DNA from: Orychophragmus violaceus
Lineage: Eukaryota > Streptophyta > Magnoliopsida > Brassicales > Brassicaceae
DNA: 64,000 nucleotides
NCBI GenBank assembly: GCA_030180135.1
Contig: CM058233.1
Location: forward strand, 27,437,615-27,501,614
Direction: 5' to 3'
The position numbers and the translations under genes were made by a program. A model generated the notes under the pieces. That model saw only the letters and a list, made by a program, of their open reading frames with translations, made no database searches and was not told the DNA's origin. Positions 31,674 to 42,017 of the stretch are shown piece by piece; position 1 is the first letter of the stretch, and every line of letters begins with the position of its first letter.

Positions 31674-32186
31674 TTACTGATCCAGAGCCTTCTCAATAGC
31701 AGACTTGAGCTTGTGATTCTTAGCTTCCTCCACCATTGATTCCTTTCCGGATGTCCCTGCTACTGCACCTCTCGGAATCATCTTCTTCCTTGGAGAGGTA
31801 AGGCCATGGACCAGGTTCCTTTTAGCTAAGCGACCCATAGGAACATGAATCCTTGTTCCTACTTTCTTCTTCCCATAAACCTTCTTGTTGTCTCCCTTCT
31901 TCTCTGTTTCCATTTCCACCATATCTGAAGCAGCCAAAATCTCTTTCTCCCCTGTTGCATTTTCATGCTCATATCCTGGTATCATCTCACCATCCTCCTC
32001 ATCATCTTTCATAACCTGATTATTGGGATCCTGGTACTGATTTCCAGCTGCATTAACAGCACCCTCTACTTCCTTAACAGTTGCAGCTGGCTCCAATAAC
32101 TCCATAAGTGCATCAATGCCCCCAATATTCTGCAATTCCTTGCCCACATCCATAGATTGATATTCATTAATGTCAAAGCAATCCAT
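31674..32186 (-). pseudogene. LINE ORF1 tail
   Basis: Acidic Met/Glu-rich segment ending PMGRLAKRNLVHGLTSPRKK, a tail seen before the endonuclease in these LINEs. It stops at 31674, only about 30 bp before the zf-RVT frame starts: the deletion junction that removed endonuclease and RT is in this gap. Confidence 0.55.
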
Positions 32187-32782
32187 ACCCGAAGTGAAAT
32201 TTGTTGCCTTGTCTCCTCCATCCGTGGATCCATATTAGCTAAAGAATCCGCAACATGGTTGAGCTCCTTTCTTGCGCTCTTATCTTCAACTCCACCCACT
32301 GAATTTCCGTGATCCCTATCCTCTGTTGTTGACAATCCCATCTTCATCGTATTCTTGGCCCTAAATGCTTCAAGAACAGCTTTTTCTTCCTCACTCAAGA
32401 TAAAAGCCTCCTGTTGGGCTCCATTCGCCTCTTTTTCCTTATAAATTTGCGCCGGATTTTGCTGCTTACGCCAAGGAGAATAACCTCTCTTTCCCCTGGA
32501 GCTTCCTTCACCGTATGATCTATCATACCTCTTGGCATCAGGCCTGGACTCTCTTATAGTAGACTCTGGTCTCGTCTGTTCCCTATGCTCCATTGTCATG
32601 TCCCTCCCTCTGTGATTGCGTGCTCCTTCTCCATGTCTTCCAGAGTCTCTTCTACCCTCCCGAGACTCTTCCTGTCTTCCCAAAGTTACAGCTCCTTTGT
32701 AGCTAACTCCACCAGAGCCATCCGATTTATCCTTATGTTCTCTATCGTGTCTTCTTCTTGGTACTTCTTCCATCTCCTTCAT
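32066..32782 (-). pseudogene. LINE ORF1, basic/acidic linker after the knuckle
   Basis: Frame shifted from the preceding one. Encodes an Arg/Glu/Gly-rich disordered segment (SREGRRDSGRHGEGARNHRG, GKRGYSPWRKQQNP) that follows the zinc knuckle in ORF1 proteins of this type. The nonsense and frame change between the two separate it from the functional part. Confidence 0.6.
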
Positions 32783-32803
32783 CGTTGTCGTTGTCGGACA
32801 TAG

Positions 32804-34075
32804 CTATGTTTCATGACACATGCTCCCGCATGTTCTGCAATAGCCATGAAGTCGTTCATACCGCAATTGTACGAGAATCTCCTCTCCACCGCCAATGTCA
32901 ATCACTGTCTCAAAAATCAGAGGTTTTAGCCCATTCATTAACACCCTGACACACCCATTATCAAGATCCACTGTTTTTGCTTCTCCAATGCCGTCACCAA
33001 TACTCATGAAAGTCTGATTTGCCCAGTAGTGAAGTGGAACACCAATTACTTTCACCCATAATGTGATCGCTGTGGGATAATCAGGATCCATATTTGGCTC
33101 CCACCTCACCATAGATACCATCCACGAGTCAATATGAAACGGTTCCATCGCCATGGCTTCCACGATGTCCTTCTCCTCATCAAAGTTGAATTGAAACCTT
33201 CCAAGACCGAGGTCAGCCCCTGCTATCTTCTCCTCCTTATTCCATATTTGAGGAAACAGATGGACCAGAGCCTTTGTTTGTTGCTTCTTAGGATTTAAGC
33301 ATCTCCCAATTATGGTCCGAGTATAACTCTTGATCAGTTCGGTATTATCGAACTGAGGGACTGATATCTTCAATCTTGGTGTTGATGTTGTCACCACTCT
33401 CTTTCCCTCACTCTTTGACAGAATCGCACTAGCTTGTGACATTGTGTCGGTCTCAATTATTGCTATTTGCCTGTTTTGCTTTGTGTTTGTGTAATAACTC
33501 CAGTCGAGTCGTGTTCTTTGATACCCAATATCGGATGCTCCATCGCAATCCCTCTGCGATTCATGGTGTTTAATTCTCCGATCTGCCGATTCCCTTACTT
33601 TCCATAAGCCCCTGATAATCCCATCAATCAAGTTTTTACAAATCATAGATATCGCAGAATGAATATACACAGCACAAATCAAATCTCGCTCCTTAATTTC
33701 TTCTTTCTTTAAGTTAGATTCAACAAAATATTGATCAAGCTTTTCAAACTTTTCACCTTGAACCGAATGTACCTCATTTGATACCGAATTCATTCCCAGA
33801 TTTCGACTTGCCCCAAATCTTGTCTTCCATATTTGGATTCCACATCTATTCCCAGGATCTTGACTTGGTAGTCGATGATACGATTTTGAGATCCTTATTT
33901 GATTTCCTTCCCAGTGGCTCAAAAATATCACCAAATCGAAGCCCATATCAACTCTTGCCGCGAACCATCCCGAAATTGTGCTCCCAAAAACAATCCTTGC
34001 TTGTCGATCATCAGATCTTAAACCAGTATCATAGATTTCCTCAATAATCCTATCCGCATGAATCCGCCGCATCAA
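32804..34075 (-). pseudogene. LINE ORF1 (DUF4283 and zinc knuckle), premature stop
   Basis: From ATG 34075. Residues about 230-400 form the DUF4283 region (ALVHLFPQIWNKEEKIAGAD, GLGRFQFNFDEEKDIVEAM, AITLWVKVIGVPLHYW) and the frame ends in a CCHC knuckle, CRTCGSMCHET, cut by a stop before the last Cys. ORF1 proteins of plant LINEs bind the element's RNA. The first roughly 230 residues are not recognised and may include retained leader sequence. Confidence 0.8.
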
Positions 34076-34250
34076 ACCCTAATTAGTCGCCATCGCCTTG
34101 GTTGAGAGCGTTTTCTCTTTTTTTGTCGTATAACAGCTAAAAACTATTTTTAAAATCAATTTAACATTCTTTCAGAAAAAAATAACTGTAAAGACTGATT
34201 GTATACTTCACATATATACAACCTTTCTAAACAACCATTAGCCACACTAA

Positions 34251-34523
34251 GAGCATCTTCAATGAAAATTTCTTATTAAGGGTTTTACAATTAAAATAAA
34301 TTAAAATAGAAAAATAAAAGAGAAAGTAGAGAGGAGTTCTCTATAAGATACTATGAATTCATATAAAAAACTATGAGTTTTCCATAAAAATCTCATAAGA
34401 CATTTGTATGGTTCAATACTTTTATAAATCTGAATTTTAATTATATAATTAAGTTAAATTACAGATATTAATATTTTATTGACTTGGAAACCCCATTTGG
34501 GGATGTAATGGATGCAAATGCTC
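34251..34523 (+). mobile_element. Tourist-like MITE
   Basis: 273 bp. Ends GAGCATCTTCAATG and (reverse complement) GAGCATTTGCATCC, flanked by TAA on both sides (34248-34250, 34524-34526), as for PIF/Harbinger elements. It has no coding capacity and starts like the Harbinger relic at 29022. Confidence 0.75.
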
Positions 34524-34541
34524 TAAGCAACTTATAAGTTA

Positions 34542-35559
34542 CTAGTATGATTCATTCGCACCATGTGCGAACACAAACATTATTAACACACAAATTTTTT
34601 AATAGTAAAAATAATTAATATAATTTAACAACAATAATATTATAAAAACCTATATCAAGCTATTTGTAATTAAATAAATAAATATATATATACACATTAT
34701 TATACTTAATTTTATATTATAATATTTATATTTTATTATAATATAAAATTATTAATAAAATAAATTATAAATATATATTTATATGTATTAACATCAATAT
34801 ATAAATTTTCCTCCTAAAAATATTTTATTATTTATATATAAATTCAAAAATTTATGAAAATAATACAATTTTACTATATAAAATTGTATTATCTATAACA
34901 ATTATATTAATTAATATTTAGAAATCTTCATAAATATTCTCATATTTATCATTTTTTATTTTTTTTTTCTATCCAATGTTATATATAAATCTCAGAAATA
35001 AAATTAAAAATAGAATATAATATTAAAATTTATGTAAATAATATTTTTTTATTAAATTATTTAACGTTTATATTTATCAAATTTAAAAATTTATTTAATT
35101 AATACGAATTTAATATATTAATTTATATTATCATAACAGTCATAGTTGTCAATATTAAAAACTTATAATTGGAAAATTTATTTTTGTATTTATTTTTTAT
35201 CTTTTTATTTTTTATTTATCCGGTTGATGTATATCTTTAAAATAAAATAAAATATATTTTTAATGGGATGATGTATATCTCTAAAATAACATAAATTAAT
35301 TTTTAAAACTAATATAATAAACAAATAAAATTATTACTATAAAATAAAGTTAATATTGCAAAAAGCCTAATTTTATTAATGACAAATTAGTAATCAACCA
35401 TTTTGAGAGTGAATATAAAGGCAAAAAACACTTCTTAATTATTAATATAAATAAGGTTAATATTGTAAAAAAAAAACTAATTTTATTAATAGCAAATTAG
35501 TAATCAACCATTTTGACATTGAATATAAAAGCAAAAACACTTCCCAATTAATATAAAGA
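34542..35559 (-). mobile_element. Non-autonomous Helitron (ATREP-like), 1.0 kb
   Basis: Minus strand 5'-TCTTTATATTAATTGGGAAG at 35559, preceded by A; 3' end TTCGCACATGGTGCGAA hairpin followed 9 bp later by CTAG (34545-34542) and then T. This is the A/T insertion signature of Helitrons. AT-rich, no Rep/helicase. The 5' terminal 110 bp is present twice in tandem (about 35345-35445 and 35450-35559), so a second, older start lies inside. Confidence 0.85.
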
Positions 35560-35739
35560 TAACAACCATAACAAACTCGGCTAATCATATTCTTCTTCTT
35601 ATACCTAGAGCCAAAACTCGGTAAAATTAGCAGATTTGATTGTGGCAAGCCTGAAACATGTGGTGCTGAAAACGGGCCGGACTTTAAATGGGCCGGAACA
35701 GATCAGACCTGGTTAGTCTGTCGTAATAACCCTAATCCT
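35560..35739 (+). promoter_or_regulatory. Probable original promoter of the CDC26-TTM3 locus
   Basis: Single-copy-looking DNA between a Helitron and a MULE. It contains GGGCC (35674-35678), ATGGGCC (35688-35694) and AACCCTAA (35728-35735). TGGGCC (site II) plus telo-box is the usual pair in promoters of plant cell-cycle and housekeeping genes. If the tandem MULEs at 35749-40896 are taken away, this block lies about 60 bp upstream of the CDC26 ATG. The assignment is inference from position and motifs. Confidence 0.5.
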
Positions 35740-35748
35740 ATTCGAGTG

Positions 35749-37731
35749 GGGTCCGAGGCTCGTATGCTACATTTTCAAAAATAAAATCTTGCATGCCATG
35801 TACTAATCTGAGTGCCACTCTTAATGTAGTTTGACTAATATACCCTTAATGAAATGATTGATTTAATTTAAAAAAAAAAAGAAAATCAGATACCTACCCG
35901 ATTTTTTTCGGTTCTGCCCAGTCTTGCCCGGCTTTTTAATTAAATTTCTGACCCGTTTACGTTTGTGGACCCTACAAATATTATAATTATCAACAAAATG
36001 GTAAAACTCGATAACTATGGTACAACTATTACCAACTATTTATTTTAAAAAATACAAAACATAAATTATACTAAAAATATATATTGAAAACTATGAAAAA
36101 AGTTTGTAGAAGTTCAATATACATCTTAAACAATTAAAACTACACATACTAAAAAAGTTTAATTTTTCATACATATTTTGTTTTTACATAAAACACTCCT
36201 TATACTATAATGAAGATTTTGTTGATATTTACCTTCTTATGATGCAAAAGAATCAAAATATATGATTTTGTGAAAATTTTTTTAGCAAAACCTTCTAAAT
36301 GATAATTAAGAGTGAAATTTTTTATGTCCAACTACAACATATATAATAATATTTATCAAGGTCCAACCAAAAATATGCAAAACACACCAAAGTACAACTA
36401 TGAAGATGAATGTACAACTGGATAATTAGGAATAACTATGTGTATGCCGCACCTATTTTTATTAATATCTAGTCGACAAAAGCTCGAATTTTACCACATA
36501 TGATATTAACATTCCGCCGACAAAACTCGATTTTATGACACGTGGGATGGTTTTACTTTTATTTATTTTTTTAAAAAATTCAGATTTTTCAAATTGGTTT
36601 ATATTTTCTCATTTTAGTGGATCCATGCCATTCTTTCTACTTTTCATGCTTTTTCTTTTTTTTCTATTTTTCTATTTCCTAAAATTTTCAGAATTTAATG
36701 GATCGAGAGAGAGAATTTATTAATTTGGAAGATTTATGTTGATCTCAATTATTTAAAGTTGTCCATACACCACAATTGTATACCTAAGTTGTTCTAGTTA
36801 TCCAAAGTTGTCCCAATACCACAATTTTAGACTTAAGTTGTTCTAGTTATCCGGAGTTATCCCAATAACATATTTCTGAACTATCAAATTTTCTTGTTTC
36901 CTTTATGTACTCAATTGTGGGGGCTGTAATAACCTAATTATGATCTTACAAGCATTGTTGTATTCTCTTAGACAAAAAAAAACAGCTTCTCTCGATACAA
37001 TGCTTGGGTTTCATCATCACCATCATCATCATCATCATCATCCTAGTCTCTAGGGTTTCCATCGCACCTTTTTACCGTCGCCTTGACGAGCTTTCCAACT
37101 TCGTGAGATTTTGTCGTGTATTGAACATCAAAAACGTCGATTCAGAGGAGGATTTCTTCAAAAATAGATAGCGTAGTATTGATTCTCGACGAAGACTTTA
37201 TGATCATTGTGGTTTAGTTATTTCCAAAAGAAAAACTCCTCTGCGAGTCCGAAGACGAGGATATTACACGGTGGAGCGCAACTACGGATTGCAACGGCGG
37301 AGTGTAACGGTGAAAAATGTCGAAGATTGGTTTCATCACTTTATAGGATATTTGAAAACATCATTTGGATGTACTGGTTGAATTCATCATATCATCATCA
37401 AAATCTTGCAAATTATAAAAAAAAAACAATAGTTATACCAAAACCTTAAACTCAGTTGTTCCAGTAATTCCCAATCGTACATATTCTATAATTTATAATA
37501 TAAACTATTCGAATTATTATTAAGAATAAAAAATAATATAATATAAAACTGGATTGGTTATTGGGCCAGATGGATAGTCCAGATAAAATCAGTAATTTTT
37601 AGATATGAAGAAGGGTTTTCTGTCTTTTCATACAATTTCGAATTAAAAGAAATTGATAAAGAAATTCATAAACATAAGAGGGGCATTGGGGGTTTTTTGT
37701 TAAGAAAAGGTGGCATATGAGCAATTATTCC
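35749..37731 (+). mobile_element. Non-autonomous MULE, tandem copy 1
   Basis: Ends are inverted relatives: GAGGCTCGTATGCTACATTT at the left, and reverse complement of the right end TTGCTCATATGCCACCTTTT. Left target copy ATTCGAGTG (35740-35748); at the junction ATTCGAGGG (37732-37740). No transposase. The interior has AT-rich DNA, an AGTTGTTCTAGTTATCC-type short repeat (36780-36870) and a leader-like block with a (CAT)n run at 37012-37042. Confidence 0.75.
37012..37042 (+). repeat. (CAT)n microsatellite, copy 1
   Basis: About ten CAT units with one CAC. The equivalent run in MULE copy 2 (38962-39009) has about sixteen units. Confidence 0.85.
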
Positions 37732-38961
37732 ATTCGAGGGTCCGAGGCTCGTATGCCACATTTTCAAGAAAAAAATCTTGCGTGCCATGTACTAATCTGA
37801 GTGCCACTCTTAATGTAGTTTGACTAATATACCCTTAATGAAATGATTGATTTAATTAAAAAAAAAAAATCAGATACCTACCCGATTTTGTTCGGTTCTG
37901 CCCGGTCTTGCCCGTCTTTTTAATTAAATTTTTGACCCTTTTATGTTTGTGGACCCTACAAATATTATAATTATCAACAAAATGGTAAAACTCAATAACT
38001 ATGGTACAACTACTACCAACTATTTATTTAAAAAAATACAAAACATAAATTATACTAAAAATATATATTGAAAACTATGAAAAAAAGTTTGTAGAAGTTC
38101 AATATACATCTTAAACAATTAAAACTACACATACTAAAAAAATTATTTTTTTCACACATATTTTGTTTTTACATAAAACACTCCTAATGAAGATTTTGTT
38201 GATATTTACCTTCTTATGATGCAAAAGAATCAAAATATATGATTTTGTGAAAATTGTTTTACCAAAACCTTCTAAACGATAATTAAGAGTGAGTTTTTTT
38301 TATGTCCAACTACAACATAATAATATTTATCAAGGTCCAACTAAAAATATGCAAAACACACCAAAGTACAACTATGAAGATAAATGTACAACTCGATAAT
38401 TAGGAATAACTATGTGTATGCCACACCTATTTGTATTAATATCTAGTCGACAAAAGCTCGAATTTTACCACATATGATATTAATATTCCGCCGACAAAAC
38501 TCGATTTTATGACACGTGGGATGGTTTTAATTTTATTTTATTTTTTAAAATTTTCAGATTTTTCAAATTGATTTATATTTTCTCATTTTAGTGGGTCCAT
38601 GCCATTCTTTCTACTTTTCATGCTTTTTCTTTTTTTCTATTTTTCTAATTCCTAAAATTTTCTGAATTTAGTGGATCGAGAGAGAGAATTTATTAATTTG
38701 GAAGATTTATGTTGATCTCAATTATTTAAAGTTGTCCATACACCACAATTTTATACCTAAGTTGTTCTAGTTATCCAAAGTTGTCCCAATAGCACAATTT
38801 TATACTTAAGTTGTTCAAGTTATCCGGAGTTATCTCAATAACTTATTTCTGAATTATATCAATTTTTCTTGGGGGTTGTAATAACCTAATTATGAACTTA
38901 CAAGCATTGTTGTATTCTCTTAGACCAAAAAACAGCTTCTCTAGATACAATGGTTAGGTTT

Positions 38962-38970
38962 CATCATCAC

Positions 38971-39009
<39 letters not shown>
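38962..39009 (+). repeat. (CAT)n microsatellite, copy 2
   Basis: About sixteen CAT units with one CAC near the start, an expanded version of the run at 37012-37042. Confidence 0.85.
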
Positions 39010-39631
39010 AGTCTCGAGGGTTTCCATCCCACCTTTTTACTGTCGCCTTGACGAGCTTTCCAACTTCGTGAGATTTTGTCATGTATTGAACATCAAAAAC
39101 GTCGATCCAGAGGAGGATTTCTTCAAAAATAGATAGTGTAGTATCATTCTCGAAGAAGACTTTATGACCATTGTGGTTTAGTTATTTCCAAAAGAAAAAC
39201 TCCTCTGCGAGTCCGAAGACGAGGATATTACACGGTGGAGCGCAACTACGGATTGCAACGACGGAGTGTAACAGTTAAAAATGTCGAAGATTGGTTTCAT
39301 CACTTTATAGGATATTTGAAAACATCATTTGGATGTATTGGTTGAATTTCATCATATCATCATCAAAATCTTGCAAATTAAATAAAACAATAGTTATACC
39401 AAAACTTTAAACTCAGTTGTTCCAGTAATTCTCAGTCGTACATATTCTATAATTTACTATATTAACTATTCGAATTATTATTAAGAATAAAAAAATAATG
39501 TAATATAAAACTGGATTGGTTATTGGGTCAGATGGATATTCCAGGTAAAATCAGTAATTTTTAGATATGAAGAAGGGTTTTCCGTCTTTTCATACAATTT
39601 CGAATTAAAAGAAATTGATAAAGAAATTCAT

Positions 39632-40832
39632 GGATTAAATTCTCTAGAGCTCTTTGACTTTCAGTCAAACTCTCAAATACTCCCCTCATAATAATTAATT
39701 TATTTAAGATTTATTTTAATTCAAAAATGTCATAAAAGACATATTAAACCTTAATGAATCTAACTATTTACGGAGAAATACCACCGTCTTATGTAACCTA
39801 ATATATTTCTCATAACTTCTTATTTATTGTGCCTCTTCTCACGATTTCTCTCTTTCTTAAATTTTCTTCTCTTCTTCATCCATTTTCCATCTTCCTTATC
39901 GATATTCTCCTTTTATATCTTCTTCTTCTCATTCGATTTCTCCTTCTCACTTCGATTTTGGATCTGTCTTCTTCTCCTTCGAGTTCTCTCATGAGAAAAC
40001 CCAGAAAATCCGATATTTGTTGTTGTTCTTCTTCTTTCGATTTGAAATTTCTCCTCCTTTTCTCTTATTTAGATTCAATTCTTCGTTTCTTCAGTTTCGA
40101 ATTCTCTGAATTTTTTAATTGCTTTGATTTTGTTTATGTTATCTACAGATCTGGACGAAAAGATGAGAAAACCAGAAGTACAGATCTGAAAAAGAAGATG
40201 AGAAAACCCATAAGTATGGATCTGAACGAAAAGATACAGAGAAATCGCAGAAGTATAACGACGCAATAGTTATACTAAGTTGTACCAAAATATCGTGCAA
40301 CTTAGTATAACTCGGTATAACTATACATTTGTACTCAGTTGAACCAAGTTGTACCATTACAAATTTGTACTCAGTTAAACCAAGTTGTACCAATATATTG
40401 TGCAACTTAGTATAACTCAGTATAACTATTCATTTGTACTCAGTTGAACCAAGTTTTACCCTTACGAATTTGTACTTAGTTGAACCAAGTTGTACCATTA
40501 CGAAGTTGTAATCAGTTGAACCAAGTTGTACAATTACGAAGTTGTACTCAGTTTAACCAAGTTGTACTATTACGAATTTGTTTTGAAATTAAAAAATTGA
40601 AATTTGAAATTTGAGCTCCAAAATTTGAAATTTGAAATTTGAATTCTGAAATTTGAGCTCCAAAATTTGAATTTGAAATTTGAAATCTAAAATTTTAAAA
40701 TAAAATTAATAAAAAAATTGTAGGGGCAAAATCAAAATTATATTATTTCATTAAGAGTAGAGAATATAGTAGATTAGAGAAGAGTATAGCAGACTTTGAC
40801 TTTGAGTCAAAGAACATTTGAGAATTTGTCCC
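39632..40832 (+). mobile_element. Non-autonomous MULE with TIRs, nested in MULE copy 2
   Basis: 1,201 bp with TIRs of about 50 bp: left AAATTCTCTAGAGCTCTTTG, right (reverse complement) AAATTCTCAAATGTTCTTTG, both followed by ACT..AGTCAAA. Perfect 9-bp target duplication GAAATTCAT at 39623-39631 and 40833-40841. The interior open frame (39829-40269) is Leu/Phe/Ser-rich low complexity, perhaps a captured leader region, with no recognised domain. Confidence 0.9.
40270..40580 (+). repeat. 36-bp tandem repeat inside the nested MULE
   Basis: About seven imperfect units built on ACTCAGTTGAACCAAGTTGT followed by ACCATTACGAATTTGT. It is followed at 40585-40700 by a second simple pattern, AAATTTGAAATTTGA(GCTCC). 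Confidence 0.75.
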
Positions 40833-40957
40833 GAAATTCATAAACATAAGAGGGGCATTGGGGATTTTTTGTTAAGCAAAAGTGAGCAATTGTTCCATTC
40901 CAGTGCACAACAAAACAAAACTTGAGAAAGCAGAGATCGCTTATTTGTCAATCCGAA

Positions 40958-41146
40958 ATGTTGAGAAGAAAACCCACAAAAATCCAACTCAAAATCGAAG
41001 ACCGCGAAGAGCTTGAACAATCCCGCAAATCAGAACCACCCACCACCACCACCGCTCCATCTTCCTCCACCCTCCTTCACCTCATAGACACAAAACACCA
41101 AAACCCTTCTTCCAAATCCGACCGAATCGGCCTCTCCTCTTCCTAA
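40958..41146 (+). CDS. CDC26: CDC26, anaphase-promoting complex subunit (62 aa)
   Basis: ATG 40958 to TAA 41144-41146. Starts MLRRKPTKIQLKIEDREELE, the near-invariant N-terminus of plant CDC26/APC-C subunit 26, which caps and stabilises the TPR subunit APC6/CDC16 of this ubiquitin ligase; the rest is a Ser/Thr/Pro-rich tail. Length fits the family. The frame is intact. It is the first cistron of a CDC26-TTM3 pair: the TTM3 ATG follows after 12 bases. A MULE ends only 52 bp upstream of the ATG, so the promoter has been displaced and expression of this copy is doubtful. The start 36 bp further upstream in frame is not favoured, as family proteins begin MLRRKPT. Confidence 0.9.
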   Translation: MLRRKPTKIQLKIEDREELEQSRKSEPPTTTTAPSSSTLLHLIDTKHQNPSSKSDRIGLSSS

Positions 41147-41158
41147 AATCAATCCTCC

Positions 41159-41289
41159 ATGGAAGTCGAAGTCAAGCTCCGTCTCCTCACCGCTGCTGCT
41201 CATCTCCGCCTCACCACTCTCCTCACTCCCTTTCATCTCAAAACCCTTCACCAACGCAACCTTTTTCGTTACACCCAAACGACCTCTCC
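41159..41289 (+). pseudogene. TTM3: TTM3 (tripolyphosphatase), 5' half, interrupted
   Basis: Begins [20 protein letters not shown], carrying the ExExK signature (E2, E4, K6) of triphosphate tunnel metalloenzymes (CYTH fold), which hydrolyse tripolyphosphate. Codons run about 44 residues, then the Tat-type gypsy LTR starts at 41290. TSD TCTCC is 41285-41289; coding resumes at 59323. The last codons ([12 protein letters not shown]) differ in frame from the family's continuation in the 3' half (..LSLRR), suggesting small deletions before or after the insertion. Second cistron after CDC26, as reported for Arabidopsis, where one mRNA yields both proteins. Confidence 0.9.
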
Positions 41290-41962
41290 TGTTATAGGTG
41301 GGCTTAGCACCCCACCCACTTAGAAGGCCCAGGATTTATTCTCCATACAAAGGCCGGCCCAACAGAAACAAAACGGCCCAACAACAACAGGAGCCCAAAT
41401 ATGTACGCTCGAGTGCAGCCTGTCACCCTCGGCTCGGCTCGGCTAAGCCGAACAAAAGCAAGTCGGCTCAGCTACGCTAGCATCCAAACGAACGTACGGC
41501 TCAGCCCATCTCGTCACCAAGTACGGCCCAATCCGCACGAGCTCGACAAGCGGTCAACCCAATCCGCACGAGCTCGACAAGCGGTCAATGGCCTGTAAAA
41601 AGTACGACCGTATTTTACTATAAATAGGAGTCGTCACTGTACAATGAATGTAACTTTTTGGGATTTGTGCACTTCTTACTACCTTCTCTCTCTAGAGTCA
41701 ATTTCCCGAATTGTAAACCGAGCACGTCTTTCGGCCTGCTCGGGAATCTGAATACCAACTACGCTCGTTGCCGAGCATATCACTCTCAACAAAGAACCCC
41801 GAACACAATCTTCTCTTCGTTCATCCCGAGCACTACTTTATTCTTGCTTATCTCTGAATCTAGTCGGTTCTCTCTCAAGAACAACTTAGCTCCTTCGGAC
41901 CAAGCACGTCAACTCTCTAGCAAGACGCGCATCCCGACCTCGTGACCATCTCGGTTATCACA
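41290..41962 (+). repeat. Tat gypsy 5' LTR (673 bp)
   Basis: Contains CTATAAATAGGAG (TATA box, about 41620) and TGTAACTTTTTGGG. It is 102 bp longer than the 3' LTR: it carries a tandem duplication of CCAATCCGCACGAGCTCGAC (41531-41580) and a stretch of about 71 bp after GCCGAGCATATC that the other LTR lacks. Confidence 0.95.
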
Positions 41963-41964
41963 AT

Positions 41965-41979
41965 TGGCGCCGTCTGTGG
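41965..41979 (+). promoter_or_regulatory. Primer-binding site, Tat gypsy
   Basis: TGGCGCCGTCTGTGG, a primer site commonly seen in plant Ty3/gypsy elements, two bases after the LTR end. The tRNA partner is not assigned here. Confidence 0.65.
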
Positions 41980-42017
41980 GGACATAAGTTTTTCTTCACT
42001 AACGGGCAGATTCAGCG

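Larger units (their letters stand above)
30634..34134 (-). mobile_element. LINE (non-LTR retrotransposon), internally deleted, with 11-bp TSDs
   Basis: Flanked by AGCTAAAAACT at 30623-30633 and 34135-34145. Minus strand: 5' end at 34134, ORF1 region, then zf-RVT and RNase H, then an A-rich 3' end (AAAAAAAAGAGAA) at 30634. Only about 3.5 kb: the endonuclease and reverse-transcriptase core expected between 32,000 and 31,640 are missing. The stop codon of the last frame lies inside the target duplication, so the final residues are target-encoded. Confidence 0.9.
37738..40896 (+). mobile_element. Non-autonomous MULE, tandem copy 2 (with a nested MULE)
   Basis: About 95% identical to copy 1 over its length; it starts GGTCCGAGGCTCGTATGCC and its end AAGTGAGCAATTGTTCC is separated from the rest by the MULE at 39632-40832. 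The right target copy is ATTCCAGTG (40897-40905), one base from the left copy of unit 1. The (CAT)n run is longer here (38962-39009). Confidence 0.75.

Noticed and set aside
36535..36723. Phe/Leu-rich 62-codon frame
   Set aside because: T-rich low-complexity DNA inside a non-autonomous MULE; the second MULE copy breaks the frame.
39829..40269. 146-codon Leu/Phe/Ser-rich frame as a membrane protein gene
   Set aside because: TTCTTC-type low-complexity sequence inside a non-autonomous MULE, with no family signature; hydrophobicity follows from the base composition.
40922..40957. Earlier in-frame ATG for CDC26 at 40922
   Set aside because: Family proteins start MLRRKPT at 40958; the extra 12 residues would lie within about 20 bp of the MULE target site and have no family match.
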